Assembly: GCA_964409355.1 (NCBI GenBank)
Contig: CAYPDC010000031.1
Span: 1-34,299 of the forward strand
Length of the DNA stretch: 34,299 nt
Reading direction: 5' to 3'
Source of the DNA: PCC-10605 sp964409355
GTDB lineage: Bacteria > Cyanobacteriota > Cyanobacteriia > Cyanobacteriales > Cyanobacteriaceae
Each line of letters begins with the position of its first letter. Position 1 is the stretch's first letter. Below, piece by piece: positions 8,174-16,800 of this stretch. The position numbers and the translations under genes are program-made. The notes under the pieces are model-generated. The model was not told where the DNA came from. It saw only the letters and a list, made by a program, of their open reading frames with translations, and made no database searches.

Positions 8174-8701
8174 TTAAACACTACTACTGATGATGACTTC
8201 TAAAATTCTATCTTTCTGTTGTTGATCATAACCCCAGCGACTTAAAAATTCTTGATAAATTCCTTTTTCTTCTTGAATGGTTTTTGCCAGTAAGTTTATT
8301 TTTTCCTTGATTTCTGGTAAAGATAATTGATTGATCAAATTTAAACTTCTTTGAGTAACTTTAAGAGAACTATCTGCTAATTGAGGGTTATTATTGCGAG
8401 TGTGGGTTATTCTCATTGCCGTTGACATGGCAACGTTTTTGACTAATAATTCACTGACAATTTCAGGAGATGTTTTTAAACCATTAATAATGCCTTCAGA
8501 GGGGTTATCTACCATGACATTATCACTGGTTAAATAAGTGACAAATAATCCCCTTGCACCATTTTCTGTGGCGACTAAAGTGGAGATGATGGCGTTTTTT
8601 TCTGCTTCTGATAAGTTAGCAATTTGTTCGATAAATTTTTCCGTAAGTGCGATCGCATCTTCAAAGCTAATATTTTGAGTGGCGATTAAATCAATAGTCA
8701 T
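8174..8701 (-). CDS. Conserved cyanobacterial protein of unknown function
   Basis: This 175-residue, wholly soluble and probably all-helical protein opens ISFEDAIALTEKFIEQIANL and continues with NAIISTLVATENGARGLFVT, then AMSTAMRITHTRNNNPQLAD and a C-terminal helix ending in GYDQQQKDRILEVIISSSV. There are no cysteines, no nucleotide-binding motif and no membrane segment. I believe it belongs to a family found in many cyanobacteria but cannot name a function. It shares its strand with crtR and lies 48 bases downstream of it, so the two may be co-transcribed. Confidence 0.7.
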   Translation of the reverse strand: MTIDLIATQNISFEDAIALTEKFIEQIANLSEAEKNAIISTLVATENGARGLFVTYLTSDNVMVDNPSEGIINGLKTSPEIVSELLVKNVAMSTAMRITHTRNNNPQLADSSLKVTQRSLNLINQLSLPEIKEKINLLAKTIQEEKGIYQEFLSRWGYDQQQKDRILEVIISSSV

Positions 8702-8748
8702 AAAGTTAGTGTGAACAGAGTTGGGTGTGAGGTTAAAATGAAATAAAA

Positions 8749-9630
8749 TCAGTGCTTTTCGTGGAAACGAATACCAAGAAAAATGTCATAGAGAAAACTA
8801 CCAAAATTTTTACCACTTAATAAATCCAAAGATTGATCACAACCTTTAGCATCTAATAAAGGCTTAGTGGCGTAATAAGCAGATTCGTACTTATACCAAG
8901 GAATAGAAGGCCAAAGATGGTGAATTAAATGGTAATTTTGTCCGAAAATAAGAAAATTGAGAACTCTACCCGGATATACTCTCGCATTTTTCCAACGATC
9001 GCGCTCTTTAAAAGGACGATGAGGTAAATAATCAAAAAATAAACCTAAAGCGATACCTACCACTAAAGCAGGTACAAACCAAAAATTCATAATATAACCG
9101 ATAAAACCGTAGTGGATTGCTAAAAATACCACAGTAAAAAGGAATAAACGACTTAAAAACCACTCTAAAAGCTCATATTTTTTCCATAATCTTCTCTTAA
9201 AGAAAAAGATCTCATGATAGAAAAACCTAGCGGCAATCATCCATAAAGGGCCTCCCGTAGAAACAAAATGATCAGGATCATTATCAGGATCGTTAACATG
9301 GGCGTGATGCTGTAAATGTACCCGGGTGAATACAGGGAAAGCAAAACCGAGCATTAAGGCACTACTATGACCTAAAATAGAATTTATAATACGATTGCTA
9401 TGGGCGCTATTATGAGAGGCGTCATGGATGACAGTACCGGAAATATGTAAGGCCAAAACATTGGCACAAAAACAAAGCCAACTAGGAAAACCCCAGAGAA
9501 AATAACCACAGGTGGAAACAGTGATTAAAGTTAGGGCAATCACAAACATTAACACATTAGGGTTGAAACCCCCCGGTGCTTTCAAATATTCTCTTGGCAC
9601 TGATGACAATACAGGTGAAACCGACTGCAT
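8749..9630 (-). CDS. crtR: Beta-carotene hydroxylase CrtR
   Basis: CrtR is a membrane-bound di-iron hydroxylase that adds hydroxyl groups to beta-ionone rings, making zeaxanthin (and contributing to myxoxanthophyll). The 293-residue protein carries the fatty-acid-desaturase-type histidine boxes: HDASHNSAH (69-77), HLQHHAH (105-111) and HLIHH (234-238), with an additional His in YLPHRPF (201-207). Hydrophobic segments lie at about 28-68, 90-100 and 162-199. Length and motifs match CrtR rather than the unrelated CrtZ type. An AAGGAG-like sequence lies about 13 bases before the ATG. It is on the minus strand, followed by the unknown gene ending at 8174. Confidence 0.95.
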   Translation of the reverse strand: MQSVSPVLSSVPREYLKAPGGFNPNVLMFVIALTLITVSTCGYFLWGFPSWLCFCANVLALHISGTVIHDASHNSAHSNRIINSILGHSSALMLGFAFPVFTRVHLQHHAHVNDPDNDPDHFVSTGGPLWMIAARFFYHEIFFFKRRLWKKYELLEWFLSRLFLFTVVFLAIHYGFIGYIMNFWFVPALVVGIALGLFFDYLPHRPFKERDRWKNARVYPGRVLNFLIFGQNYHLIHHLWPSIPWYKYESAYYATKPLLDAKGCDQSLDLLSGKNFGSFLYDIFLGIRFHEKH

Positions 9631-9755
9631 TGGAATAATTTGCTCCTTGCTTGAAATTAATGATTATCTTGTGGTAGTTTACAATATTTTGCTCATTTAG
9701 GTAAAGTTTTGTAAATGTAGTTTATAAGTTATTAGGAACTTATGTGAGTATTGAG

Positions 9756-11471
9756 CTAATCTCCATCAACAATTGTCAAACTTCGCAGACGATTAATGGC
9801 ACTGGCTAACTCAAATTTACGAAACATGGTTAAATCCCCTTGAGGGAAATCCGTTAATATGTCTAATCCCTTTGTGTCTAAATCCTTCATTAATAATGTT
9901 AATACCTCCGAGAGAGATTTTTCCTGTCCTAAATACTTTTTCTGTGCGTATAATAGAGAAAGCGCGATCGCCCTTAATTGACCATGATCGACTAATTGGG
10001 ATACCGATGCTAAATCTATGTTTTCTGTGCCAAATAGGATTGTATCCAAATCCCTGACTTGAATTTTAACATCCCGTTTACCCCTTTTTGCGGAAATACT
10101 GTCAGGATTAATCAAACGAGGGGTAATTTTGCCAAAACTGATACTATTTTCACTCTCTCTTACTTGAGGGAAGTCAGAGGCAATTTGTTTCGCCTTCTGC
10201 GTCACATCCAAAGGGGCGAAACAATCCATGGCAATGACAGTATTCGCCACCTCAAAATAATCTCCACTTCCTCCCATTACCAAAATAGTCGAGACACCAT
10301 AATCCTCATACAATGCCTTAATTTTATCCACTAAAGGGGTAATCGGTTCTTTTTCTTTCGCAATTAACTTTTGCATTCTTCCGTCTCGAATCATGAAATT
10401 AGTCGCCGAAGTATCTTCATCAATCAATAACAATTGACTCCCAACTTCCAATGCTTCCATAATATTGGCACTCTGAGAAGTGCTACCACTGGCATTAGGA
10501 GTATGAAAATTAACCGTTGATTTACCTTGAGGTAAATGATTAATAAAAGGGGAAATATCCACTCCCGTGATGCTACGCCCATCCTCCGCACGAATTTTCA
10601 CCCCTGTTGCATTCGTCACCACTAATTCCCTACCATCTTCGGGAAGATGATTATATACCCCCAATTCTATGGCTTGGAGTAAGGTTGATTTGCCGTGATA
10701 ACCACCGCCGACAATGAGAGTAATACCTTTTTTTATCCCCATTCCCTTTACTTTACCTCGATTCGGACAAGTAAATTCTACTTCTGGGGAAGGGGGTGAT
10801 TGAAACTTGACAACCTCTTTCCCTTGCAACGGTAAAGCACTAACCCCACTATCACGGGGTAAAATGGCATCATTGCCTACAAAAGCCACTAAATCTCTAC
10901 TCTCTAATTGTTGTCGAATATAGTCCGCATCTTCCACTGTTTCTACATGATATTTAATCTCGGTGCGATCGAGGACATCGTACAATAAACACTGATTGAC
11001 TATCTCGGAGATATTTTCACAGAGTAACTCCACTGCTTGAAACCCTAAAATTCTTCTCCCATTAGCAGGTAAACCTACCACTAAGCGTACTTCTAATTCT
11101 TTTTTGTTAATTAAAACACTGCTTCGTTGCAACACTTCCTGCCCAATATTTGCCATGGCAATTAAACCACTTTTCCCACTGCCTCGCCTTTGACTAATTT
11201 GCTGAAGATTTTTGCTAATTTGACGATGAATGTAATCTGTTAAAGCAATCTGGCGAATAGGGTAAGTAAAAAGATTTTCAGGGAAACAAGCTATAGATTG
11301 AGCTATTTTTATTCTAATTTTACTCGGAGAAGCAAAAGGATCTCCTTGTACATGATCTATTATTAAGTTAAATTTATCAAACTTATACTCCCCCTTAATG
11401 CTTTTATAAGTAGGATAAATTTTCCCGTCTAAACTTTTTAATATTTCTGATAATTGTGTCTGATTTTTCAT
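9756..11471 (-). CDS. ABC-class predicted ATPase
   Basis: A 571-residue soluble ATPase of the predicted ABC-class ATPase family (COG3044 type, as I recall it). An N-terminal domain (about 1-230) with QRRGSGKSG (94-102) precedes an ABC-like nucleotide-binding core with Walker A GGGYHGKST (255-263) and a Walker B-like LLLIDEDTSATNFMIRDGRM (from about 347). There are no transmembrane segments. The family has been linked to RNA binding in eukaryotic microbes, but its bacterial role is unknown. It is a monocistronic minus-strand gene. The 356-base upstream region is AT-rich and separates it from a divergently transcribed DNA-binding protein. Confidence 0.85.
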   Translation of the reverse strand: MKNQTQLSEILKSLDGKIYPTYKSIKGEYKFDKFNLIIDHVQGDPFASPSKIRIKIAQSIACFPENLFTYPIRQIALTDYIHRQISKNLQQISQRRGSGKSGLIAMANIGQEVLQRSSVLINKKELEVRLVVGLPANGRRILGFQAVELLCENISEIVNQCLLYDVLDRTEIKYHVETVEDADYIRQQLESRDLVAFVGNDAILPRDSGVSALPLQGKEVVKFQSPPSPEVEFTCPNRGKVKGMGIKKGITLIVGGGYHGKSTLLQAIELGVYNHLPEDGRELVVTNATGVKIRAEDGRSITGVDISPFINHLPQGKSTVNFHTPNASGSTSQSANIMEALEVGSQLLLIDEDTSATNFMIRDGRMQKLIAKEKEPITPLVDKIKALYEDYGVSTILVMGGSGDYFEVANTVIAMDCFAPLDVTQKAKQIASDFPQVRESENSISFGKITPRLINPDSISAKRGKRDVKIQVRDLDTILFGTENIDLASVSQLVDHGQLRAIALSLLYAQKKYLGQEKSLSEVLTLLMKDLDTKGLDILTDFPQGDLTMFRKFELASAINRLRSLTIVDGD

Positions 11472-11827
11472 CTAATATTTGTGTGTAAAATTATAACCTC
11501 AACTTTAACAAAGATTTAACCTGATTCCTTGAATTATTTTGTTAACTTTGTCTTAATCTTGTTAGTTCTAGTATGATCAATTCTTGTCTTTAAGACTAAG
11601 TCTAACTATGCACATATATACTTATAAATAATTTAATCAATTACTATCGAGTTTTTTATTAATAAATAATAACAAAAAAAATCAAGATATTTATTAATAA
11701 CTATTTTCCTCAAAAAAAATATAAAATTATTCTTTCCCTAGGGAGCAAAAGATGTATAATGATAACCCCAACTGCAATATGGTACTAAAACCGTACTAAA
11801 CTTAGATGGATCAAAGTAGAGATAACT
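11472..11827. other. AT-rich divergent intergenic region
   Basis: There is no gene on either strand. It contains long A/T tracts (11640-11735), a TATAAT hexamer at 11755-11760 suitably placed for the plus-strand gene at 11828, and the direct repeat listed separately at 11782-11800. Promoters for both flanking genes are expected here. Confidence 0.5.
11782..11800 (+). promoter_or_regulatory. Candidate operator: GTACTAAA direct repeat
   Basis: GTACTAAA occurs at 11782-11789 and again at 11793-11800, an 11-base period or one helical turn. It sits between a TATAAT hexamer at 11755-11760 and the start codon at 11828 of a predicted DNA-binding protein. Same-face repeats just downstream of a promoter suit an autoregulatory binding site. 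This is inference from position only. Confidence 0.3.
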
Positions 11828-12766
11828 ATGAGTAAATTGAGAGGCAATAATGTAATGAATGATAGTGTCAAATTAACGAATTATAATTTTAAAAATCAAG
11901 ATGCGATCGCACTTCTTTATCATGAAGGAGAAGAAAGTAAAGGAGAACTATTTTGGGAACAAATAAAAGAACCATTTAAAACTATTTTAGAGGAATGTTA
12001 TTGCATTAATGAAGAAGGAAAATATAATCAACTAGAACAAATTACTAATAGTATTAAATATAATCGAATTAGCTATATAAAATTAGGAGTGCAACTATAT
12101 CAAGTTAAATATTATCGCTTATATAGACAAAAATACTCATCTTTTAAAAGCTACTGTGAGAAAGGAGTTTACTATCCTGTGTGGAGAGCAAATCAAGTTA
12201 TTGCCTCTGCGGGAGTTGCCATTAAACTAATCAAAGCAGGATTTAATATTATTCCTCAAAATGAAACTCAAGCTCGTTTATTAATTAGGTTAAATGAAGA
12301 AGAATTAATCGAAAAATGGCAAGAAATTTTAGATATTTATCCCCCCTATAAAATTACGGCTAATCGTATTGAAGCTATTATTTTTGGCATCGATAAAAGA
12401 AAAAAAGGCACTTTAAGATTACCAGTTAAAGTAATTCAAGAAATAGAAAATAAAGCCTTAGAAAATGGAATGTCATCGGGAGAATTAATCACAAAAATGA
12501 TGCAAGGAGAATTAATTATTGATCGGGATGGTAAAATAGAAAAAATAGCAGAAGAAAAGGAAGAAATAATCGAAAATCCATCTCCTGAAACTATAAAAAG
12601 ATGGGAAAAAGATCTCAATAAATTAGCTTTTCAAGAGCGAAACAAATTAGATGATTTTACGGAAGAATTAGCAGATGAATTAAGAAATACCGTGATAGAT
12701 TTGAAGAAAGTAATCAAAAAATGTTTTCTCAAATCCTTTTTCTCCCCTTGTATGGTAGAAAACTAG
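11828..12766 (+). CDS. Predicted DNA-binding protein resembling plasmid/phage-type regulators
   Basis: The 312-residue protein has a middle region (about 85-195) with YRLYRQKYSSFKSYCEK, RANQVIASAGVAIKLIKAGF, PQNETQARLLIRLNEEELIE and YKITANRIEAIIFG. I associate this layout with helix-turn-helix proteins on cyanobacterial plasmids and with ParB-like or phage factors. A second segment (about 197-225), RLPVKVIQEIENKALENGMS, looks like a ribbon-helix-helix. The C-terminus is a charged helix. The first ATG (11828) is used here; a second in-frame ATG lies nine codons on. It is preceded by an operator-like direct repeat. The plasmid-like character in a chromosomal neighbourhood suggests horizontal origin. 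Function is not certain. Confidence 0.6.
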   Translation: MSKLRGNNVMNDSVKLTNYNFKNQDAIALLYHEGEESKGELFWEQIKEPFKTILEECYCINEEGKYNQLEQITNSIKYNRISYIKLGVQLYQVKYYRLYRQKYSSFKSYCEKGVYYPVWRANQVIASAGVAIKLIKAGFNIIPQNETQARLLIRLNEEELIEKWQEILDIYPPYKITANRIEAIIFGIDKRKKGTLRLPVKVIQEIENKALENGMSSGELITKMMQGELIIDRDGKIEKIAEEKEEIIENPSPETIKRWEKDLNKLAFQERNKLDDFTEELADELRNTVIDLKKVIKKCFLKSFFSPCMVEN

Positions 12767-12816
12767 AATTATTAGCTTTTAGGTTTTAGGGAGAAATTGT
12801 TAATAGTTAAACAATC

Positions 12817-13698
12817 ATGAATAGATCATACATCTTAGGTATTTTAATTGGTACTGCGGTGGGAGATTCAGTGGGTTTACCTGCGGAGGGAATTTGCCGA
12901 AGAAGAAATCAAAAAATATTTCGGGGTCATTGGCATCAAGGGTTATTATGGCGTTATGGTATGATTAGTGACGATACTGAGCATACTATTTTTGTCGCTC
13001 AATGTTTAATTGCCTATCCTGACTCCCCCCATAAATATATTCGGCGATTGGCATGGTGTTTGAGATGGTGGTTGTTATCTTTACCAGCAGGAGTAGGATT
13101 AGCTACCCTCAAATCCATTGTCAAACTTTGGTTAGGATTCAATCCTCGTCATAGTGGAGTTTACTCGGCAGGAAATGGTGCTGCCATGAAAAGTGCAATT
13201 ATTGGCGCTTTTTTTGCCCATTATCCCGATAAATTAGCAGAATATGTCTCTTTATCCACTAGAATAACCCATATTGATCCCCGTGCTTTCATTGGAGCAA
13301 GAGCGATCGCGTCTTTGACGGCATGGATAATTCGAGATAACTTCACTCAGCCTCCTGAGATAGATATATTGTCAACTTTTTTGAAACAAATAGGCAGTGA
13401 GGATCAAGAATGGATACTTTTAGTCAACAAAATCAAGGAAGGTTTAATGGGAGCAACAGTGGGAATACAAGGCATTCCCCAAGATTGGATTAAGAATTTG
13501 CGAGACTATCCCCGAAATATCCAACTTTTGGAGAAAATCGCTCAAAGATTATCAACGACAATTGAAAATAACTATCAACCCAGTCAACCCGTTTCCTATA
13601 ATTGGTGGTGGGTATTGCCTAGAAATATCATTTTTCTCCTCATTGTTTTATCTCACGGGTTTCGTCGTCTTTTCCCACCGTATATAATGGGACATTAA
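12817..13698 (+). CDS. ADP-ribosylglycohydrolase family protein, internally deleted
   Basis: The fold's N-terminal half is clear: GTAVGDSVGLPAEG (12-25), the first metal-binding motif SDDTEHT (51-57), GNGAAMKSA (119-127) and THIDPRAFIGA (151-161). Active family members (ADP-ribose removal from proteins, Mg-dependent) need a second aspartate motif of the GGDTDT type shortly before a G-A-x-V-G-x-x-G-I-P segment. Here GLMGATVGIQGIPQDWI (209-225) follows directly after LLVNKIKE, and the GGDTDT stretch is absent. About 70-100 residues seem to have been lost in frame. The C-terminus (FLLIVLSHGFRRLFPPY) is intact. Hydrolase activity is therefore doubtful; ligand binding or decay are alternatives. 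Confidence 0.8.
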   Translation: MNRSYILGILIGTAVGDSVGLPAEGICRRRNQKIFRGHWHQGLLWRYGMISDDTEHTIFVAQCLIAYPDSPHKYIRRLAWCLRWWLLSLPAGVGLATLKSIVKLWLGFNPRHSGVYSAGNGAAMKSAIIGAFFAHYPDKLAEYVSLSTRITHIDPRAFIGARAIASLTAWIIRDNFTQPPEIDILSTFLKQIGSEDQEWILLVNKIKEGLMGATVGIQGIPQDWIKNLRDYPRNIQLLEKIAQRLSTTIENNYQPSQPVSYNWWWVLPRNIIFLLIVLSHGFRRLFPPYIMGH

Positions 13699-13720
13699 GG
13701 TATTATTCGACATCTGATCA

Positions 13721-13788
13721 AAATTAAGATTTTTTCTTGGTAGTTTGGGCTTCTAGCCCCTATTAGCTCGATGTCGATGGAATAACTA
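13721..13788. repeat. MITE-like palindromic repeat upstream of cobN
   Basis: GACATC near the left end and GATGTC near 13770 are inverted, framed by TTATTC and GGAATAA. Inside lies the hairpin GGGCTTCTAGCCC (about 13747-13760). A 23-base stretch ending in that hairpin (13737-13760) is repeated exactly, inverted, at 20638-20661. Related small elements lie at 19655-19732 and 30386-30453. The TAG in the hairpin is the nearest upstream in-frame stop for cobN. Confidence 0.6.
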
Positions 13789-13810
13789 TTATAGAATAAT
13801 TGTAATAAAA

Positions 13811-16800
13811 GTGAACTTATCACCTAATTTAGATAACAAAATTAAAAACAAAAATGAACAAAAAATAGATGTTGCTATTCTATTTTATCGATCGCACTTC
13901 CTCTCAGGGAATACAAAACCCATTGACGCTTTATCATCTGCATTAAAGAAAGAAAAATTAAGCAGTATTGCCATTTATTTATCATCTCTTAGAGAAGCAG
14001 ATATTCAGACAGAATTGATCGAAATATTACAACAATATCAAGTGGATTTAATCTTAAATACCACTAGCTTTTCAGTGGCAAAAATCGGAGAAGAATCGAA
14101 TAGTAAAATATGGGAAACCTTAGATATTCCCGTTTTGCAAGTAATCCTCAGTGGAAGTACAGAAGAATATTGGCAAAATAATTTTCAAGGCTTATCTCCA
14201 AGAGATGTTGCCATGAATATTGCGTTACCTGAAGTTGACGGAAGGATAATAACAAGGGCAATTTCGTTTAAATCTGTAGAGAGGAAACATCCTCAATTAG
14301 AAACAGATATTGTTATTTATCAACCCCAAGAAAACAGAGTTAATTATATCGCTCAATTAGCGAAAAACTGGGTAAAACTAAAACATAAGAATAATTCTGA
14401 GAAAAGAATAGCTTTAATCTTAGCCAACTATCCAAATAAAGATGGAAGAATTGCCAACGGAGTTGGTTTAGATACTCCTGCCAGTTGTATTAATATTTTA
14501 CAGGCATTAAAAACGAATAACTACGATATTCAAGAGATACCCGAAAATGGAGATAAACTCATTTTTCAACTGATAGAAGGCATAACCAATGATTTGCAAA
14601 TGACATCCCAAAAGAAAATAAATCAATACTTATCCCTAGAAGAATATGAGACTTATTTTGCTACTTTACCCTTAAACATTCAACAACAAATTCAAAGTAG
14701 ATGGAAAAATATCCATTCGTATGCGAATGATTATCATTCGTATCCAGATAAAGTAAAATCAGAAACAATCATCCCCATTTCAGGAATCCAATTAGGAAAA
14801 ATATTTGTCGGAGTGCAACCCTCTAGGGGTTATGATTTAGATCCGAGTTTAAATTATCATGCACCAGATTTAGAACCAACTCACCATTATTTAGCCTTTT
14901 ATTATTGGGTACGAGAAATTTTTAAAGCAGATGTCATTATTCACGTTGGTAAACACGGAAATTTAGAATGGCTACCGGGGAAAAGTCTAGTTTTATCACA
15001 GAATTGTTATCCTGAAATTGCTTTAGGCACACTACCTCATTTTTATCCTTTTATTGTCAATGATCCGGGGGAAGGATCACAAGCAAAAAGAAGGGCAAAT
15101 GCTGTTATTGTAGATCATTTAACTCCCCCTTTAACCCGTGCAGAATTGTATGGAGAGTTATTAGAATTAGAGGCTTTAATCGATGAATATTATCAGGCAC
15201 AAAGTCTTAATCCCAGTCGTTTAAAAATAATAGGCGATCGCATCTCAAATTTAATTAAAGAAACAAAGCTAAATGAAGATTTAGCCATAAAAGAAGTAAA
15301 TAAAGATAGTTTAACGGAATTTTTAACTATTGCTGACGGTTATTTATGTGAATTAAAAGAGGCACAAATTAGAGACGGATTACACATTTTTGGAAAATGC
15401 CCAGAAGGAAGACAATTAAGAGATTTAATCGGTGCGATCGCCCGTTTCTCAAGTTACAATAATTTAGGGTTAATAGAAGCTATTAAAACTGATTTAGAAA
15501 CCAATAAAATTCCCCCCTTATTAAGGGGGGTTAGAGGGGATAAAAATTATGACTTATTAAGGGAAAATAGGAGAGATCAAGATGATGATTTATCGAGAGA
15601 AAATAGGAAGAATCAAGACTACTTAGAAAATATAGCCAATGAATTAATAGAAAAACTAATCAAAGGAGAAAAAACAGAGAGAATTAAACTAGGAAAACAC
15701 ACAGAAAAATCCCTAAACTGGATTAAGAATAAACTGCTACCCAACCTGATGAAAACAGAGCAAGAAATCATCAACTTAATAAGAGGATTAGAAGGGAAAT
15801 ATATCCCCAGTGGTGCATCTGGCGCACCCACCAGAGGCAGAAGCGATGTCTTACCCACAGGGAGAAACTTTTATTCAGTGGATATTCGGGCAATACCTAG
15901 CGAAACCGCTTGGGATGTAGGGAGAAAAGCTGCTGAAACCCTCATTGAAAGATACACCCAAGAAAACGGCGAATATCCTCGCACCCTAGCAATTTCTGTC
16001 TGGGGTACATCCACCATGCGCACAGGAGGAGATGACATAGCTCAAATCATGGCATTAATGGGAGTTAAACCAGTCTGGGATGGAGTTAGTCGTAGAGTTG
16101 TGGATTTTGAAGTCATCCCTATTGAGGTGTTAGGAAGACCTCGTATTGATGTCACTGTGAGAGTTTCAGGCTTTTTTAGAGACGGATTTCCCATTGTGAT
16201 GGAGTTATTTTATAAAATTAATCAACACTTGTCAACCCTTACGGAAGAAAAAGAAAATAATCCCCTCGCCCAACAGGTAGAAAAAGATACTCAATACTGG
16301 ATTAAACAAGGATTAGAGGAAAAACAGGCAAGGGAAAGGGCAACCTATCGCCTCTTTGGTTCAAAACCGGGGGCTTATGGTGCTGGATTGCAAGGATTAA
16401 TAGAAGCCCAAAACTGGCAAAGCGATGAGGATTTAGCAAGGGCATATCTCAACTGGAGTAGTTATGCTTATACAGGCACAAAAGGAGTATCACAACCCGA
16501 AGCCTTTGAACAACGATTAAAACAATTACAGATAGTTTTGCATAATCAAGATAACCGTGAACATGATTTATTCGACTCTGATGACTATTACCAATTTCAA
16601 GGGGGATTAACCGCCGCCGTCAGACATTTACAAGGGCAAAACCCAACGGTTTATTTTGGGGATAATTCTCAACCAGATAACCCTAAAGTAAGGCATTTGC
16701 AGGAAGAAATAGCCAGAGTTTATCGTAGTCGAGTAATTAATCCCAAGTGGATAGCAGGGGTGATGCGACACGGCTATAAAGGTGCATTTGAAATGAGTGC

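Noticed and set aside
10059..10334. 91-residue plus-strand frame inside the ABC-class ATPase
   Set aside because: It lies wholly within a convincing minus-strand gene and shows no family features.
12767..13810. Cobalamin riboswitch ahead of cobN
   Set aside because: No B12-box-like sequence or room for the fold was found in the short gaps upstream; the cobN leader is taken up by a repeat element.
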